Assembly: GCA_902491535.1 (NCBI GenBank)
Contig: CABUHS010000007.1
Coordinates: 19,412-83,411 of the forward strand
Length of the DNA stretch: 64,000 bases
Direction: 5' to 3'
From: an uncultured Eubacteriales bacterium
GTDB lineage: Bacteria > Bacillota > Clostridia > Oscillospirales > CAG-272
Part shown: positions 54,285-61,788 of the stretch, in pieces
Numbering within the stretch: the stretch's first letter is position 1
Layout of the letters: every line of letters starts with the position of its first letter
Notes under the pieces: generated by a model
Told to the model about the DNA's origin: nothing
Databases searched by the model: none
The model's input: the letters and a program-made list of their open reading frames with translations, nothing else
Position numbers and translations under genes: made by a program

Positions 54285-54340
54285 TGGTGCCGGTGGCGGG
54301 ACTTGAACCCGCACGATGTTGCCATCAACGGATTTTGAGT
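54285..54340 (-). other. Attachment site: 3' half of tRNA-Leu(CAA)
   Basis: On the minus strand the sequence from the anticodon loop (CTCAAAA, anticodon CAA) through TCCGT, a long variable arm and the T-arm GCGGGTTCAAGTCCCGC to acceptor CACCGGC-A-CCA is a perfect tRNA-Leu 3' half. Beyond the anticodon loop the normal 5' half and acceptor GCCGGTG are missing. This is the mark left when a tyrosine-recombinase element enters a tRNA gene and restores it at its far end. A degenerate ACGGA arm and a GGCGG..AATT..GGC stretch further right recall a tRNA 5' half, which may reflect the element's own core-site arm. Confidence 0.75.
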
Positions 54341-54644
54341 TTTAAATGAAACTCCGTACACCGCCGAATTGACCGCCTTTCAGGGGATTAGAACCGAACC
54401 CGAAAAGTCAATGTTTTCAAGTCTTTTGAGGTAGTTTCCTCTGAAAAGCCTTGATTTATAAGGGCGCATTGAATTTTTCCGATTTGGCGCTCGATTTTGC
54501 AAAACGGAGGGATATTGGAGGGATGTTGACAGGATCGCAATTCCCTCCGAACAACAACTGCGTGCATTAACACACGCACTAAATTCATTTTCAAAGCATA
54601 CGATCATCTGCCATTGACAAATTTTATAAAGGAGATCGTAAACT

Positions 54645-54890
54645 ATGAAATTCAAACCTAACGATTATTTTCTGAAGCAATACCCTGATCTGTTGAACAC
54701 CAAAGAGGTAGGAGAAATTTTGCGGATAAGCACAAAAACGGTTTGCAAAATGATCCATGAGGGCGAAATAAAAGCTTTTAGTGTGGCAAGAAAGACACTC
54801 GTTCCCAAAGTCTATTTGCTCCAATATATCTATGGAAAAGACGCTCCGAAGATTGACGACTTGGTAAAGATATATGGAGGCGAAAAATGA
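54645..54890 (+). CDS. Excisionase-like helix-turn-helix protein 1 (81 aa)
   Basis: MerR/Xis-like DNA-binding fold: DLLNTKEVGEILRISTKTVC KMIHEGEIKAFSVARK (two parts), then a basic wing TLVPKVYLLQYIYG. It probably directs excision of the element or regulates it. AAAGGAG precedes the ATG. It overlaps the next gene by 4 bp. Confidence 0.8.
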   Translation: MKFKPNDYFLKQYPDLLNTKEVGEILRISTKTVCKMIHEGEIKAFSVARKTLVPKVYLLQYIYGKDAPKIDDLVKIYGGEK

Positions 54891-55129
54891 AATCAAGGAT
54901 GCACTATGAAAAACTTTTTGCCCCATATCCTGATGTTGTGACTTTGCCGGAGTTTTGTAATATGCTCGGCGGTATCGGAGACAGCACAGCCCGAAAACTT
55001 ATACAGGCAAACAAGGTCAAGCACTTCTACATAAGATGTACATATCTTATCCCCAAAGAAAGCGTAATTGACTATGTGATGAGTTATGACTACTTAGAGT
55101 ACAGCAAAAAGTTAAAAGCGAGGATTTGA
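54887..55129 (+). CDS. Excisionase-like helix-turn-helix protein 2 (80 aa)
   Basis: Same general fold as the preceding gene: DVVTLPEFCNMLGGIGDSTA RKLIQANKVKHFYIR (two parts) and CTYLIPKESVIDYVMSYD. Coupled to the first gene (ATGA). Confidence 0.78.
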   Translation: MKSRMHYEKLFAPYPDVVTLPEFCNMLGGIGDSTARKLIQANKVKHFYIRCTYLIPKESVIDYVMSYDYLEYSKKLKARI

Positions 55130-55135
55130 CCATCC

Positions 55136-55167
55136 AAAAGCCGTTTGCAGAAATGCAGACGGCTTTT
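55136..55167. terminator. Terminator between the excisionase pair and the defence operon
   Basis: AAAAGCCGTTTGCA / TGCAGACGGCTTTT stem with a 4-nt loop, between converging genes and T-rich on both strands. Confidence 0.85.
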
Positions 55168-55181
55168 AAATATTATATGTT

Positions 55182-56702
55182 TTATATATAGTATTTAAAT
55201 GGCTTTGCCGCCCAATTCACATCAGGAATGGCTGTTAGAATATCTCCTATTTTATCAGAAAACCGAAGAGTAACTGGAAGCCCATCTCCATACAAACAAG
55301 CATTATAATTAAGTTTTGTTAGGGCAAGGATATCTCTCATAACAGTCTTAATATCTGCTTGTCCTCTATTTATTTCAATATGTAATGGGCAAGCAACCTC
55401 TAAATGATTAGCGGTTTCAGTTTTGGGGATGAATCCTTTTGTCCACAAATAACCGCTTTTTTCATCTACATATAAACACAATCCGCGTAAAATGCCATAT
55501 TGCGATTTGGGGTCGGTATTATCCTTTAACAATCTCAGTCCACTTTTTTCTCTAATTGCTACGCCCACCAAATTTGTCGTTGGAGAAATGTTTGCGGCAT
55601 CTTGAAACCCATTCCATTCATCATTTGTAAATGCAGTTCTTCCGTGAATAAATAATTCTTTTGGATAGGATTTGTGTTTGTCGTAATATGCGTCAATAGC
55701 TATTGATAACAGTGCTTTTGCTGATATTCTATCCAAATGAAAAGTTTTTTCATTTTTGCTTATCCACGGGCCAATATTTCCTCTAAAAACAACGCCATCA
55801 CCTGAATCAAGAAACATTTGTGCCGCACTGCAAGCATATCCTTTCTGTTTGCCTGTATCTTGTAGTTTCTTAAACACAAGGCCAACATAACATACGCCCT
55901 CTCTTACAGCATCTAACTTCCACGGCAAACATCCCAATTTGTAATATAAAGAGCTTGAATGTGTCCATGCAAGATGTGCTTTCATATCGCTATTGTATTC
56001 GTCGCTACCATCTTTAGGTTGGAATTGTAATGTTGATTCAAGCATTACTTGAATGGGGCATGCTATTTTATTGTAAATTGCCCTCGCTTTTAACTGATCG
56101 TGAAAATCCGAATCTGATTCATACATTTCAACATATTGGCTCAAATCTTCATTATCTTCTGGAAACAATGATATCTGGCCCGAAGTAAAGGTTTCAATTT
56201 GTTTTTTACTATAAGTTGCTTTACCAGAAAGGGATTTTGGTCTGCATAAAGTCAAGACTGCATTAGGAACAACTACATACCAAATATCTACAACCGATTC
56301 TTCGTCCTCTATGTATTTTTTAATTGCATTCAAATAAAGTGAAACTAAATTATATGTTCTCTCTTTTAGATTTGTAATCGCCAATGCAGTATCTAAGTCA
56401 CTTTGTGATAAAATTATAGTTGCAGTAGGCTCGACAGACCATTCAATGCCAAACACTGATTTGAATCCCGGAAAAAATGGTCGTCCGGACGAATTTGTAA
56501 AAATTGGTTTATTCATTTGGCATACAAAAGAGCGATAATATTCCAATCCTTTTTCAGTACAAATAACGCCAACACGAATTGTACTACTATTTTTTTCATA
56601 CGGTCCGAAAAGAGTTAGCCCATCCCTACTGTCCTCTGCGGATTGATTAAATGCAAATTTGAGCTTTGGTTCTTCCATATAGTATAATTGATTATTCGGC
56701 AT
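55182..56702 (-). CDS. Short prokaryotic Argonaute (MID-PIWI), SPARTA type (506 aa)
   Basis: Guide-binding component of a short-pAgo system. It has a MID-like first half (VGVICTEKGLEYYRSFVCQM) and a PIWI domain from ~250: SSLYYKLGCLPWKLDAVREG, CYVGLVFKK (the usual first catalytic Asp is Val), ELFIHGRTAFTNDEWNGF, NLVGVAIREKSGLRLL and the C-terminal EINRGQADIKTVMRDILALT plus LPVTLRFSDKIGD. There is no PAZ or N domain, and catalytic residues are lost, as in all short pAgos. Length matches Maribacter SPARTA pAgo (~507 aa, from memory). It overlaps the TIR-APAZ gene; start chosen at the ATG 56702, TAGG 8 bp upstream. Confidence 0.88.
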   Translation of the reverse strand: MPNNQLYYMEEPKLKFAFNQSAEDSRDGLTLFGPYEKNSSTIRVGVICTEKGLEYYRSFVCQMNKPIFTNSSGRPFFPGFKSVFGIEWSVEPTATIILSQSDLDTALAITNLKERTYNLVSLYLNAIKKYIEDEESVVDIWYVVVPNAVLTLCRPKSLSGKATYSKKQIETFTSGQISLFPEDNEDLSQYVEMYESDSDFHDQLKARAIYNKIACPIQVMLESTLQFQPKDGSDEYNSDMKAHLAWTHSSSLYYKLGCLPWKLDAVREGVCYVGLVFKKLQDTGKQKGYACSAAQMFLDSGDGVVFRGNIGPWISKNEKTFHLDRISAKALLSIAIDAYYDKHKSYPKELFIHGRTAFTNDEWNGFQDAANISPTTNLVGVAIREKSGLRLLKDNTDPKSQYGILRGLCLYVDEKSGYLWTKGFIPKTETANHLEVACPLHIEINRGQADIKTVMRDILALTKLNYNACLYGDGLPVTLRFSDKIGDILTAIPDVNWAAKPFKYYI

Positions 56703-57996
56703 TTTCATCACCTACCTGTTTATAAACATACGGTTCTATATAACTCTTTTCTGAAATGAAACGCTCTGATTGACTTCTAATGTACATAGCATTTTCTTCG
56801 CAACAAGGGGTATAGAAAATATTTTCTGTTCCACCTGACAAGAAAAACATACTTGCTTGCAACCATTCTTTCCACTGCTTGTTGAACATCAAACGGCCTT
56901 TGCTTCGACGAGCTGCAATTTGTGAGGCATCAGGTAGAGGAATACCCTTTTCATCTGTAAAGATTATATGCCACTTAAATATTATCCCAGACATCGGATA
57001 ATTTGTATAATACCCGCTCAATCCAAAATGCCATCTTTTTATACTTCTATAAGTTCCCGAAAGAGCTTTTTCTCTACTTGTTGCAAAGCGCTTTGATTTC
57101 GCACCATTAGGGAAAAAGTAAACATTTTTACTGGTTTTACCTGAATTTGATTTATAACGACGCAAGCCGTGTTTGTAAAACATTTCACCTATCATCCAAT
57201 TCACTATTGAAACAATATCGCGCGAAAGGTTGGATATGGATTCTCCAAGATATGTATTGGGTAAGGTGTGGTTTTGGATAGCGTCTTTTGTGTCCAACTT
57301 AATGAAATCTACTTCTCTCAAACACCAATCACAGATACATTTGTTGCAGGCAAATGTCACGATTACTTTCTTATTCTTTTTCATAGGAATATGTCGAGTA
57401 GTTAAAACTTCTTCAACATCTTCTCTTTTATAAATATAAACGGATTCGGGAAGATCGAGAGCAAAAAGGTTACTGCAATATTCATCTTCGTTATCAACTG
57501 TTTGCGATCTGAGCTTGGTTTGAGAACTAAACCATCTATCGATATAATGCTGACTATCAGTATTTGACATGACCTTAACTATGTTTTCATCATTTAGATA
57601 TTTTAACAAAGTCTCTAATCCCTTTGCCCAATCATTGTAGAAATCAATTGCATTTAGTCGCAATATTTCTACAGGAAGGTCATTGTAGCTTACATTATCG
57701 ATTCTAACTGGAACGATAAAATTGGGGTTCTGCCTTCTTATTTTATCTGCAACAGCCAATTCTTTTTGTACACCATCTCTGTTCGGATCAATAGATGCAT
57801 TACTCATTACGAAAATAAACTTCACGGCATCATTGCGAATTGTTTGGTCGATAGTATTCCAAAAATCAACGGATGGAGCAAGATCATTTAAATCTACCCA
57901 CACCTTGTAACCGCAAAGTTCAAGTTTTGTTGCAAGCCATGTAGCAAAAATATTGTCAGTCGGAGTTGCATGACTAATAAAAATAGTATCTTTCAT
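56692..57996 (-). CDS. TIR-APAZ protein, SPARTA effector (434 aa)
   Basis: N-terminal TIR domain (1-~140): KDTIFISHATPTDNIFATWL, GYKVWVDLNDLAPSVDFW, FIFVMSNASI and the NADase Glu at ~79 in GVQKELAVADKIRR. The remaining ~290 residues fit the APAZ region by position and size, for instance YRSIKRWHFGLSGYY. In SPARTA, four heterodimers assemble on guide RNA/target DNA and the TIRs destroy NAD(P), killing the infected cell. The ribosome binding site AGGAGGT lies inside the end of fic, and the ATG is 2 bp after the fic stop, so it is translated from the same mRNA. Confidence 0.88.
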   Translation of the reverse strand: MKDTIFISHATPTDNIFATWLATKLELCGYKVWVDLNDLAPSVDFWNTIDQTIRNDAVKFIFVMSNASIDPNRDGVQKELAVADKIRRQNPNFIVPVRIDNVSYNDLPVEILRLNAIDFYNDWAKGLETLLKYLNDENIVKVMSNTDSQHYIDRWFSSQTKLRSQTVDNEDEYCSNLFALDLPESVYIYKREDVEEVLTTRHIPMKKNKKVIVTFACNKCICDWCLREVDFIKLDTKDAIQNHTLPNTYLGESISNLSRDIVSIVNWMIGEMFYKHGLRRYKSNSGKTSKNVYFFPNGAKSKRFATSREKALSGTYRSIKRWHFGLSGYYTNYPMSGIIFKWHIIFTDEKGIPLPDASQIAARRSKGRLMFNKQWKEWLQASMFFLSGGTENIFYTPCCEENAMYIRSQSERFISEKSYIEPYVYKQVGDENAE

Positions 57997-57998
57997 AA

Positions 57999-58922
57999 TT
58001 ATCTACCTCCTGACAAAAGTTCTGCATAGTTATTCAACCGTTCCTCTACATACTCAGCAATCATCTGAACTATAGCCCCTGCGTCGTTATCTCTGTAATA
58101 ACTGTCAAAGGTTTCATAATACCGCTTGCGGTCAGCAAACTTCACATTGATAGGAGGATAGCCGTTCTGCATAAGAAACAGGTTCAGGATCAAACGCCCT
58201 GTACGGCCGTTGCCGTCTACGAACGGGTGGATTCCCTCAAATTTTAGATGAAACAGCGCTGCACTCTCAATCGGGTGTAGCTTTTTCTTTGAAAACTCTT
58301 TTATGAGCTTTTCCATCTGTTCCGGTACAACAACCGGCTCCGGCGGCGTGTGGTATGCTCCCATGATTCTAACGGGAATCCGTCGATAAACGCCGCGATC
58401 TTCCGGTCTATCCATCAAAACCAGAGTATGAATCTGCTTAATAATGTTTTCTGAAAAAGGAACTTTATCTTTTACTAATTCCTGTACATAAAGAAATGCG
58501 TCTTTGTGCCCGACGGCTTCTAAATGATCTTTCAACGGCTTTCGGTCAATCGTAATACCCTCTAAAACGAGAGCTGTTTCCTGCAAAGTTAAGGTGTTTC
58601 CCTCAATCGCATTCGAGTTATAAGTGTATTCAACCAAAAATTCTTCTTGTAACCGCTGTAATTCACCTCTCGTAAGTGGTCGCCGCTGATCTAACTGTTC
58701 CTTTAGGCTGTCAATGCGGGAAAACAACGGCAAATATTGTTCCGACACTGCTTTATGACGAAGGGTGCGCCCGTCAATCGGCTTTACAGCGTCACACGGT
58801 ATTAGGTAAGAGCGCCCTTTTTGAATAACACCTTCAATTTTTCCTTGCTGGCACAGAATACGAACCCTGCGATCAGAAATGCCCCATTGTTCCGCCGCCT
58901 GCGTGACTTTCATATATTCCAT
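57999..58922 (-). CDS. Fic-family AMP-transferase with N-terminal helix-turn-helix (307 aa)
   Basis: A DNA-binding-type N-terminus (KVTQAAEQWGISDRRVRILC, ~4-25) precedes the Fic fold. Catalytic loop HPFVDGNGRTGR (~232-243) is complete. The inhibitory motif SNAIEGN (~103-109) is also complete, placing it in the class with an N-terminal self-inhibiting helix. GVYRRIPVRIMGAYHTPPEP is the typical flap. Such proteins AMPylate host targets or themselves, and are frequent on Clostridia elements. Start at ATG 58922 with GGCGG 8 bp upstream (a GTG three codons earlier is possible). It heads the operon with TIR-APAZ and pAgo. Confidence 0.92.
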   Translation of the reverse strand: MEYMKVTQAAEQWGISDRRVRILCQQGKIEGVIQKGRSYLIPCDAVKPIDGRTLRHKAVSEQYLPLFSRIDSLKEQLDQRRPLTRGELQRLQEEFLVEYTYNSNAIEGNTLTLQETALVLEGITIDRKPLKDHLEAVGHKDAFLYVQELVKDKVPFSENIIKQIHTLVLMDRPEDRGVYRRIPVRIMGAYHTPPEPVVVPEQMEKLIKEFSKKKLHPIESAALFHLKFEGIHPFVDGNGRTGRLILNLFLMQNGYPPINVKFADRKRYYETFDSYYRDNDAGAIVQMIAEYVEERLNNYAELLSGGR

Positions 58923-58958
58923 TGCGTTCACCGCCTACATAACATTCTTGTTTTTTAT

Positions 58959-58987
58959 AGTATAGCACATAATCGGAATAATATCAA
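58959..58987 (-). promoter_or_regulatory. Promoter of the Fic/TIR-APAZ/pAgo operon
   Basis: TTGATA (58982-58987), 17 bp, TATACT (58959-58964). I see no other good promoter inside the three genes. Confidence 0.7.
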
Positions 58988-59026
58988 TCTATTTTGCAGA
59001 AACTTCGGATTCATATCATTCCTAAA

Positions 59027-59072
59027 TTTACATAGCCGTCTGCTTCGCCGCAGGCGGCTAAATCTATGTAAA
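59027..59072 (+). promoter_or_regulatory. Long hairpin directly before the parA ribosome binding site
   Basis: Outer arms TTTACATAG/CTATGTAAA and inner arms GCCGTCTGC/GCAGGCGGC nest into one structure that ends at the AAGGAGG of parA. It may control parA translation or be a ParB/ParA-related operator. Confidence 0.6.
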
Positions 59073-59087
59073 GGAGGAAACCCCAAA

Positions 59088-59912
59088 ATGGCGAACTGTA
59101 AAGTAATAGCGGTGACGAACCAAAAAGGCGGCGTGGGTAAAACCACAACGACCGCCAACCTCGGAATCGGTCTTGCACAGGAAAACAAACGGGTCTTGCT
59201 GGTCGACGCAGACGCGCAGGCTTCTTTGACGCTCTCCCTCGGCTACCCCAAACCCGACGAGCTGCCCGTTACCCTTACGGACATTATGCAGGCGGTAATT
59301 GACGACGCCCCGATTCCCGACGGTCACGGTATTCTGCACCACGGCGAGGGCGTTGATCTGCTGCCCGCGAATATCACATTGTCGGGTATGGAAATCCGGC
59401 TCATAAACGCTATGAACCGTGAACGGGCGCTGCGGACATATCTTAATGAAGTGAAACCCCATTACGACTATATCCTCATTGACTGTATGCCGTCGCTCGG
59501 CATTATGCCGCTGAACTCATTAGCGGCAGCGGACAGCGTTATCATTCCGTCGCAGCCGTCGTTTCTATCAGCAAAGGATCTGGATTTGCTCATGCACTCC
59601 ATTTCACAGGTTAAACGGCAGATTAACCCCAAGCTAAAAATCGACGGGATTCTTTTCACGATGGTGGATAGCCGTACCAACGAGGCAAAGGAAATCATCG
59701 CTTCTCTGCGCGCTCACTACGGCGAGAAAATCCGTGTGTTTAATACGGAAATACCCTTTTCCGTAAGAGCCGCCGAAACCAGCGGCAGAGGCAAGAGCAT
59801 TTATGCTCACGACAAAAACGGTAAGGTTGCCGCCGCATACCACGCGCTGACAAAGGAGGTGTTGGAGATTGAGCGTAAAAACGAGAGATTTAGGAATGAC
59901 GCCGTTAGATGA
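59088..59912 (+). CDS. parA: ParA/Soj-type partition ATPase (274 aa)
   Basis: Deviant Walker ATPase moving or stabilising the element DNA. Walker A VTNQKGGVGKTTTTANLG (~9-26), IDCMPSLGIM (Walker B), SQPSFLSAKDLDLL, DSRTNEAKEI and FSVRAAETSGRGKSI. Start at MANCKVIAV after AGGAGG. It overlaps parB by 44 bp. Confidence 0.94.
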   Translation: MANCKVIAVTNQKGGVGKTTTTANLGIGLAQENKRVLLVDADAQASLTLSLGYPKPDELPVTLTDIMQAVIDDAPIPDGHGILHHGEGVDLLPANITLSGMEIRLINAMNRERALRTYLNEVKPHYDYILIDCMPSLGIMPLNSLAAADSVIIPSQPSFLSAKDLDLLMHSISQVKRQINPKLKIDGILFTMVDSRTNEAKEIIASLRAHYGEKIRVFNTEIPFSVRAAETSGRGKSIYAHDKNGKVAAAYHALTKEVLEIERKNERFRNDAVR

Positions 59913-60798
59913 CCTGTTTTCTACTGATGAAAGCCGAGCAGAATCACAGCTTGAAAAGGTCGTGACGCTGAATCCCGTTGAAATCTCCGACTTTCCGAAC
60001 CACCCGTTCAAGGTCAAGCAGGACGAGGCAATGGCTGAAATGGTCGAGAGCGTCCGAAAATACGGCGTGTTAGTTCCGGCTCTTGTCCGACCGAAAGAGG
60101 ACGGCGGCTATGAAATGGTCGCAGGCCACAGGCGAAAGTTTGCGGCCGCTCTGGCTGAACTGACGGAAATTCCGTGTATCGTCCGCAATCTCTCCGACGA
60201 TGAAGCTACCATTATCATGGTGGATAGCAACCTGCAAAGGGAAACGATTTTACCGTCCGAAAAAGCATTTGCCTATAAAATGAAGTTGGACGCTATGAAA
60301 AGGCAGGGACAGAGGTCGGATTTAACTTCGCGCCCACTGGACACGAAGTCACGATCTGATGAACAGTTGGCAAAAGATTCTCCCGATAGTGCAAGGCAAA
60401 TCCAACGCTATATCCGTTTGACCGAGCTTATTCCCTCTGTCCTGCAAATGGTTGACGACGGAAAAATTGCTTTCCGTCCTGCCGTTGAGCTTTCCTATCT
60501 TTCCAAAGAACAGCAGGAATCCCTATACAGCACAATGGAATGTGAGGACTGCACCCCGTCTTTGGCACAGGCTATCAAAATGAAAGAGTTTAGCAAAGAT
60601 GGCAAGTTGACCGACGAGGTGATTCTCTCCATTATGCAGGAGGAAAAGCCGAATCAGAAAGAACAGTTCAAAATGCCGAAAGAGCGTATCAGCAAATATT
60701 TTGCGCCGGGGACGCCCGCGCAGAAAATTGAAGATACCATTATTAAGGCTTTGGAACTATACCGAAAGCGTGAACGGCAAAAGGGCATGGAAAGGTAG
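59869..60798 (+). CDS. parB: ParB-type partition protein (309 aa)
   Basis: CTP-dependent DNA clamp family. ParB N-terminal box: VEISDFPNHPFKVKQDEAMA, YGVLVPALVRPKEDGGYEMV AGHRRKFAAAL (in two parts; GxRR-like arginine patch). HTH region RQIQRYIRLTELIPSVLQMV. Starts with TTG at 59869, supported by AGGAGG 9 bp upstream; an ATG at 59896 is the alternative. No parS-like site was identified by eye. Confidence 0.92.
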   Translation: MSVKTRDLGMTPLDDLFSTDESRAESQLEKVVTLNPVEISDFPNHPFKVKQDEAMAEMVESVRKYGVLVPALVRPKEDGGYEMVAGHRRKFAAALAELTEIPCIVRNLSDDEATIIMVDSNLQRETILPSEKAFAYKMKLDAMKRQGQRSDLTSRPLDTKSRSDEQLAKDSPDSARQIQRYIRLTELIPSVLQMVDDGKIAFRPAVELSYLSKEQQESLYSTMECEDCTPSLAQAIKMKEFSKDGKLTDEVILSIMQEEKPNQKEQFKMPKERISKYFAPGTPAQKIEDTIIKALELYRKRERQKGMER

Positions 60799-60999
60799 AA
60801 TTTTCCTAACAAGGGATAACTATACCCTAAAATAAGGCAAGGTGCGGCGGTGTTCGCTTGTCCCCCCTCTCCACACCTCTCCCCCTCAAAAACTACCTGT
60901 ACTACCCGAAAAAAGAGATATTACAGGGCGGCGATTTTCGTACCTTTGCAGAAATCCGCAAAAATTCGTACAATGAAGCTGCAAAGGAGGTTTGCGAAT

Positions 61000-61713
61000 A
61001 TGAAAAAAGCAAGGATAATCGCTGTTATGGCGGCATTGATTGTTTCTTTGTCGGGTTGTGCGAATACGGATTACCCGCAGGCGATACAGGACAGTTCGGG
61101 CATTGAAACGGTGACAAGAGGGATTGATGAGCGTACAGAGCCGGAAGAAAGTTCGTCCGCTTCTGTTTCGGAGAGTAAAGAGAACGCCGCTGACAGTACA
61201 GCCGCAGTCAAGGCAGAAACGGAATCGGCACAGGCTGAAAATGCACAGCCTGCCGCAGAACAAAGTCCTGCACTGGGGACGCAATCACCACAGACGGCCG
61301 TTTCAAACAATACGCCGAAGCCTAAAACGCCGAAAGCCGTTGAGCCTACGCCGGAACCAAAGCCTGCGCCGACACAACAGCCCACGCCGCCCCCTGCGGA
61401 AGAAACGCCAAAGGTCGAGCAGCCGCGGGAAACCACACCGGCGCCCGAAGAACCTGCCGTTCCCGAATTTAACATTCAGACTTGGATCGACTATGCCAAA
61501 ACCTACGCTGTGAGTGTTGGGTTACGGCTTGAAAGCTCGGCGGTTGACTGTTGGGACAATCCTGTTGCCGCAGGAGCATACAGCACTTGTCTGGAACGGG
61601 ATATTGCAGGCAGGCTGGATCGGTACAGCCGTGATGAAGATATTACCGATGTTTGGATATGGGCGCAGGCACGCTCCGACGGGAGCTACGATTTGTATAT
61701 CGGCTACGCCTAA
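61000..61713 (+). CDS. Lipoprotein with acidic/proline-rich linker (237 aa)
   Basis: Signal peptide with lipobox SLSGC (Cys 20), then ~120 residues of low-complexity E, S, A, P, T and Q. A C-terminal domain of ~80 residues follows: FNIQTWIDYAKTYAVSVGLR, DCWDNPVAAGAYSTC, DVWIWAQARSDGSYDLYIGY. This is a familiar cargo protein of Clostridia conjugative elements, but its job is not known to me. Start at ATG 61000 behind AAAGGAGG; 50 codons of a longer reading have no signal. The 200 bp before it contain no gene. Confidence 0.78.
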   Translation: MKKARIIAVMAALIVSLSGCANTDYPQAIQDSSGIETVTRGIDERTEPEESSSASVSESKENAADSTAAVKAETESAQAENAQPAAEQSPALGTQSPQTAVSNNTPKPKTPKAVEPTPEPKPAPTQQPTPPPAEETPKVEQPRETTPAPEEPAVPEFNIQTWIDYAKTYAVSVGLRLESSAVDCWDNPVAAGAYSTCLERDIAGRLDRYSRDEDITDVWIWAQARSDGSYDLYIGYA

Positions 61714-61738
61714 ACAAAACCGAATATTTCACTATGAA

Positions 61739-61768
61739 CGCACTGTGTAAAAACACGGTGCGTTTTTT
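61739..61768 (+). terminator. Terminator between lipoprotein and adhesin
   Basis: CGCACTGTGT / ACACGGTGCG stem followed by T6. Confidence 0.85.
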
Positions 61769-61788
61769 CATTTCAAGGAGGATTTCAA

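Noticed and set aside
54380..54655. A 91-residue minus-strand reading frame beside the att site
   Set aside because: No ribosome binding site or recognisable domain; it overlaps the upstream region of the excisionase gene and is likely chance.
56692..57996. TIR protein as a Thoeris or CBASS effector
   Set aside because: The downstream neighbour is a short PIWI protein and the TIR protein carries an APAZ-sized C-terminal region; there is no SIR2-like ThsA and no nucleotide cyclase gene.
58821..59087. N-terminal extension of ParA
   Set aside because: The open frame extends upstream, but the only strong ribosome binding site is before MANCKVIAV at 59088, and the extension overlaps the fic start and its promoter on the other strand.
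60850..60999. N-terminal extension of the lipoprotein
   Set aside because: It would hide the signal peptide; AAAGGAGG and the lipobox support the start at 61000.
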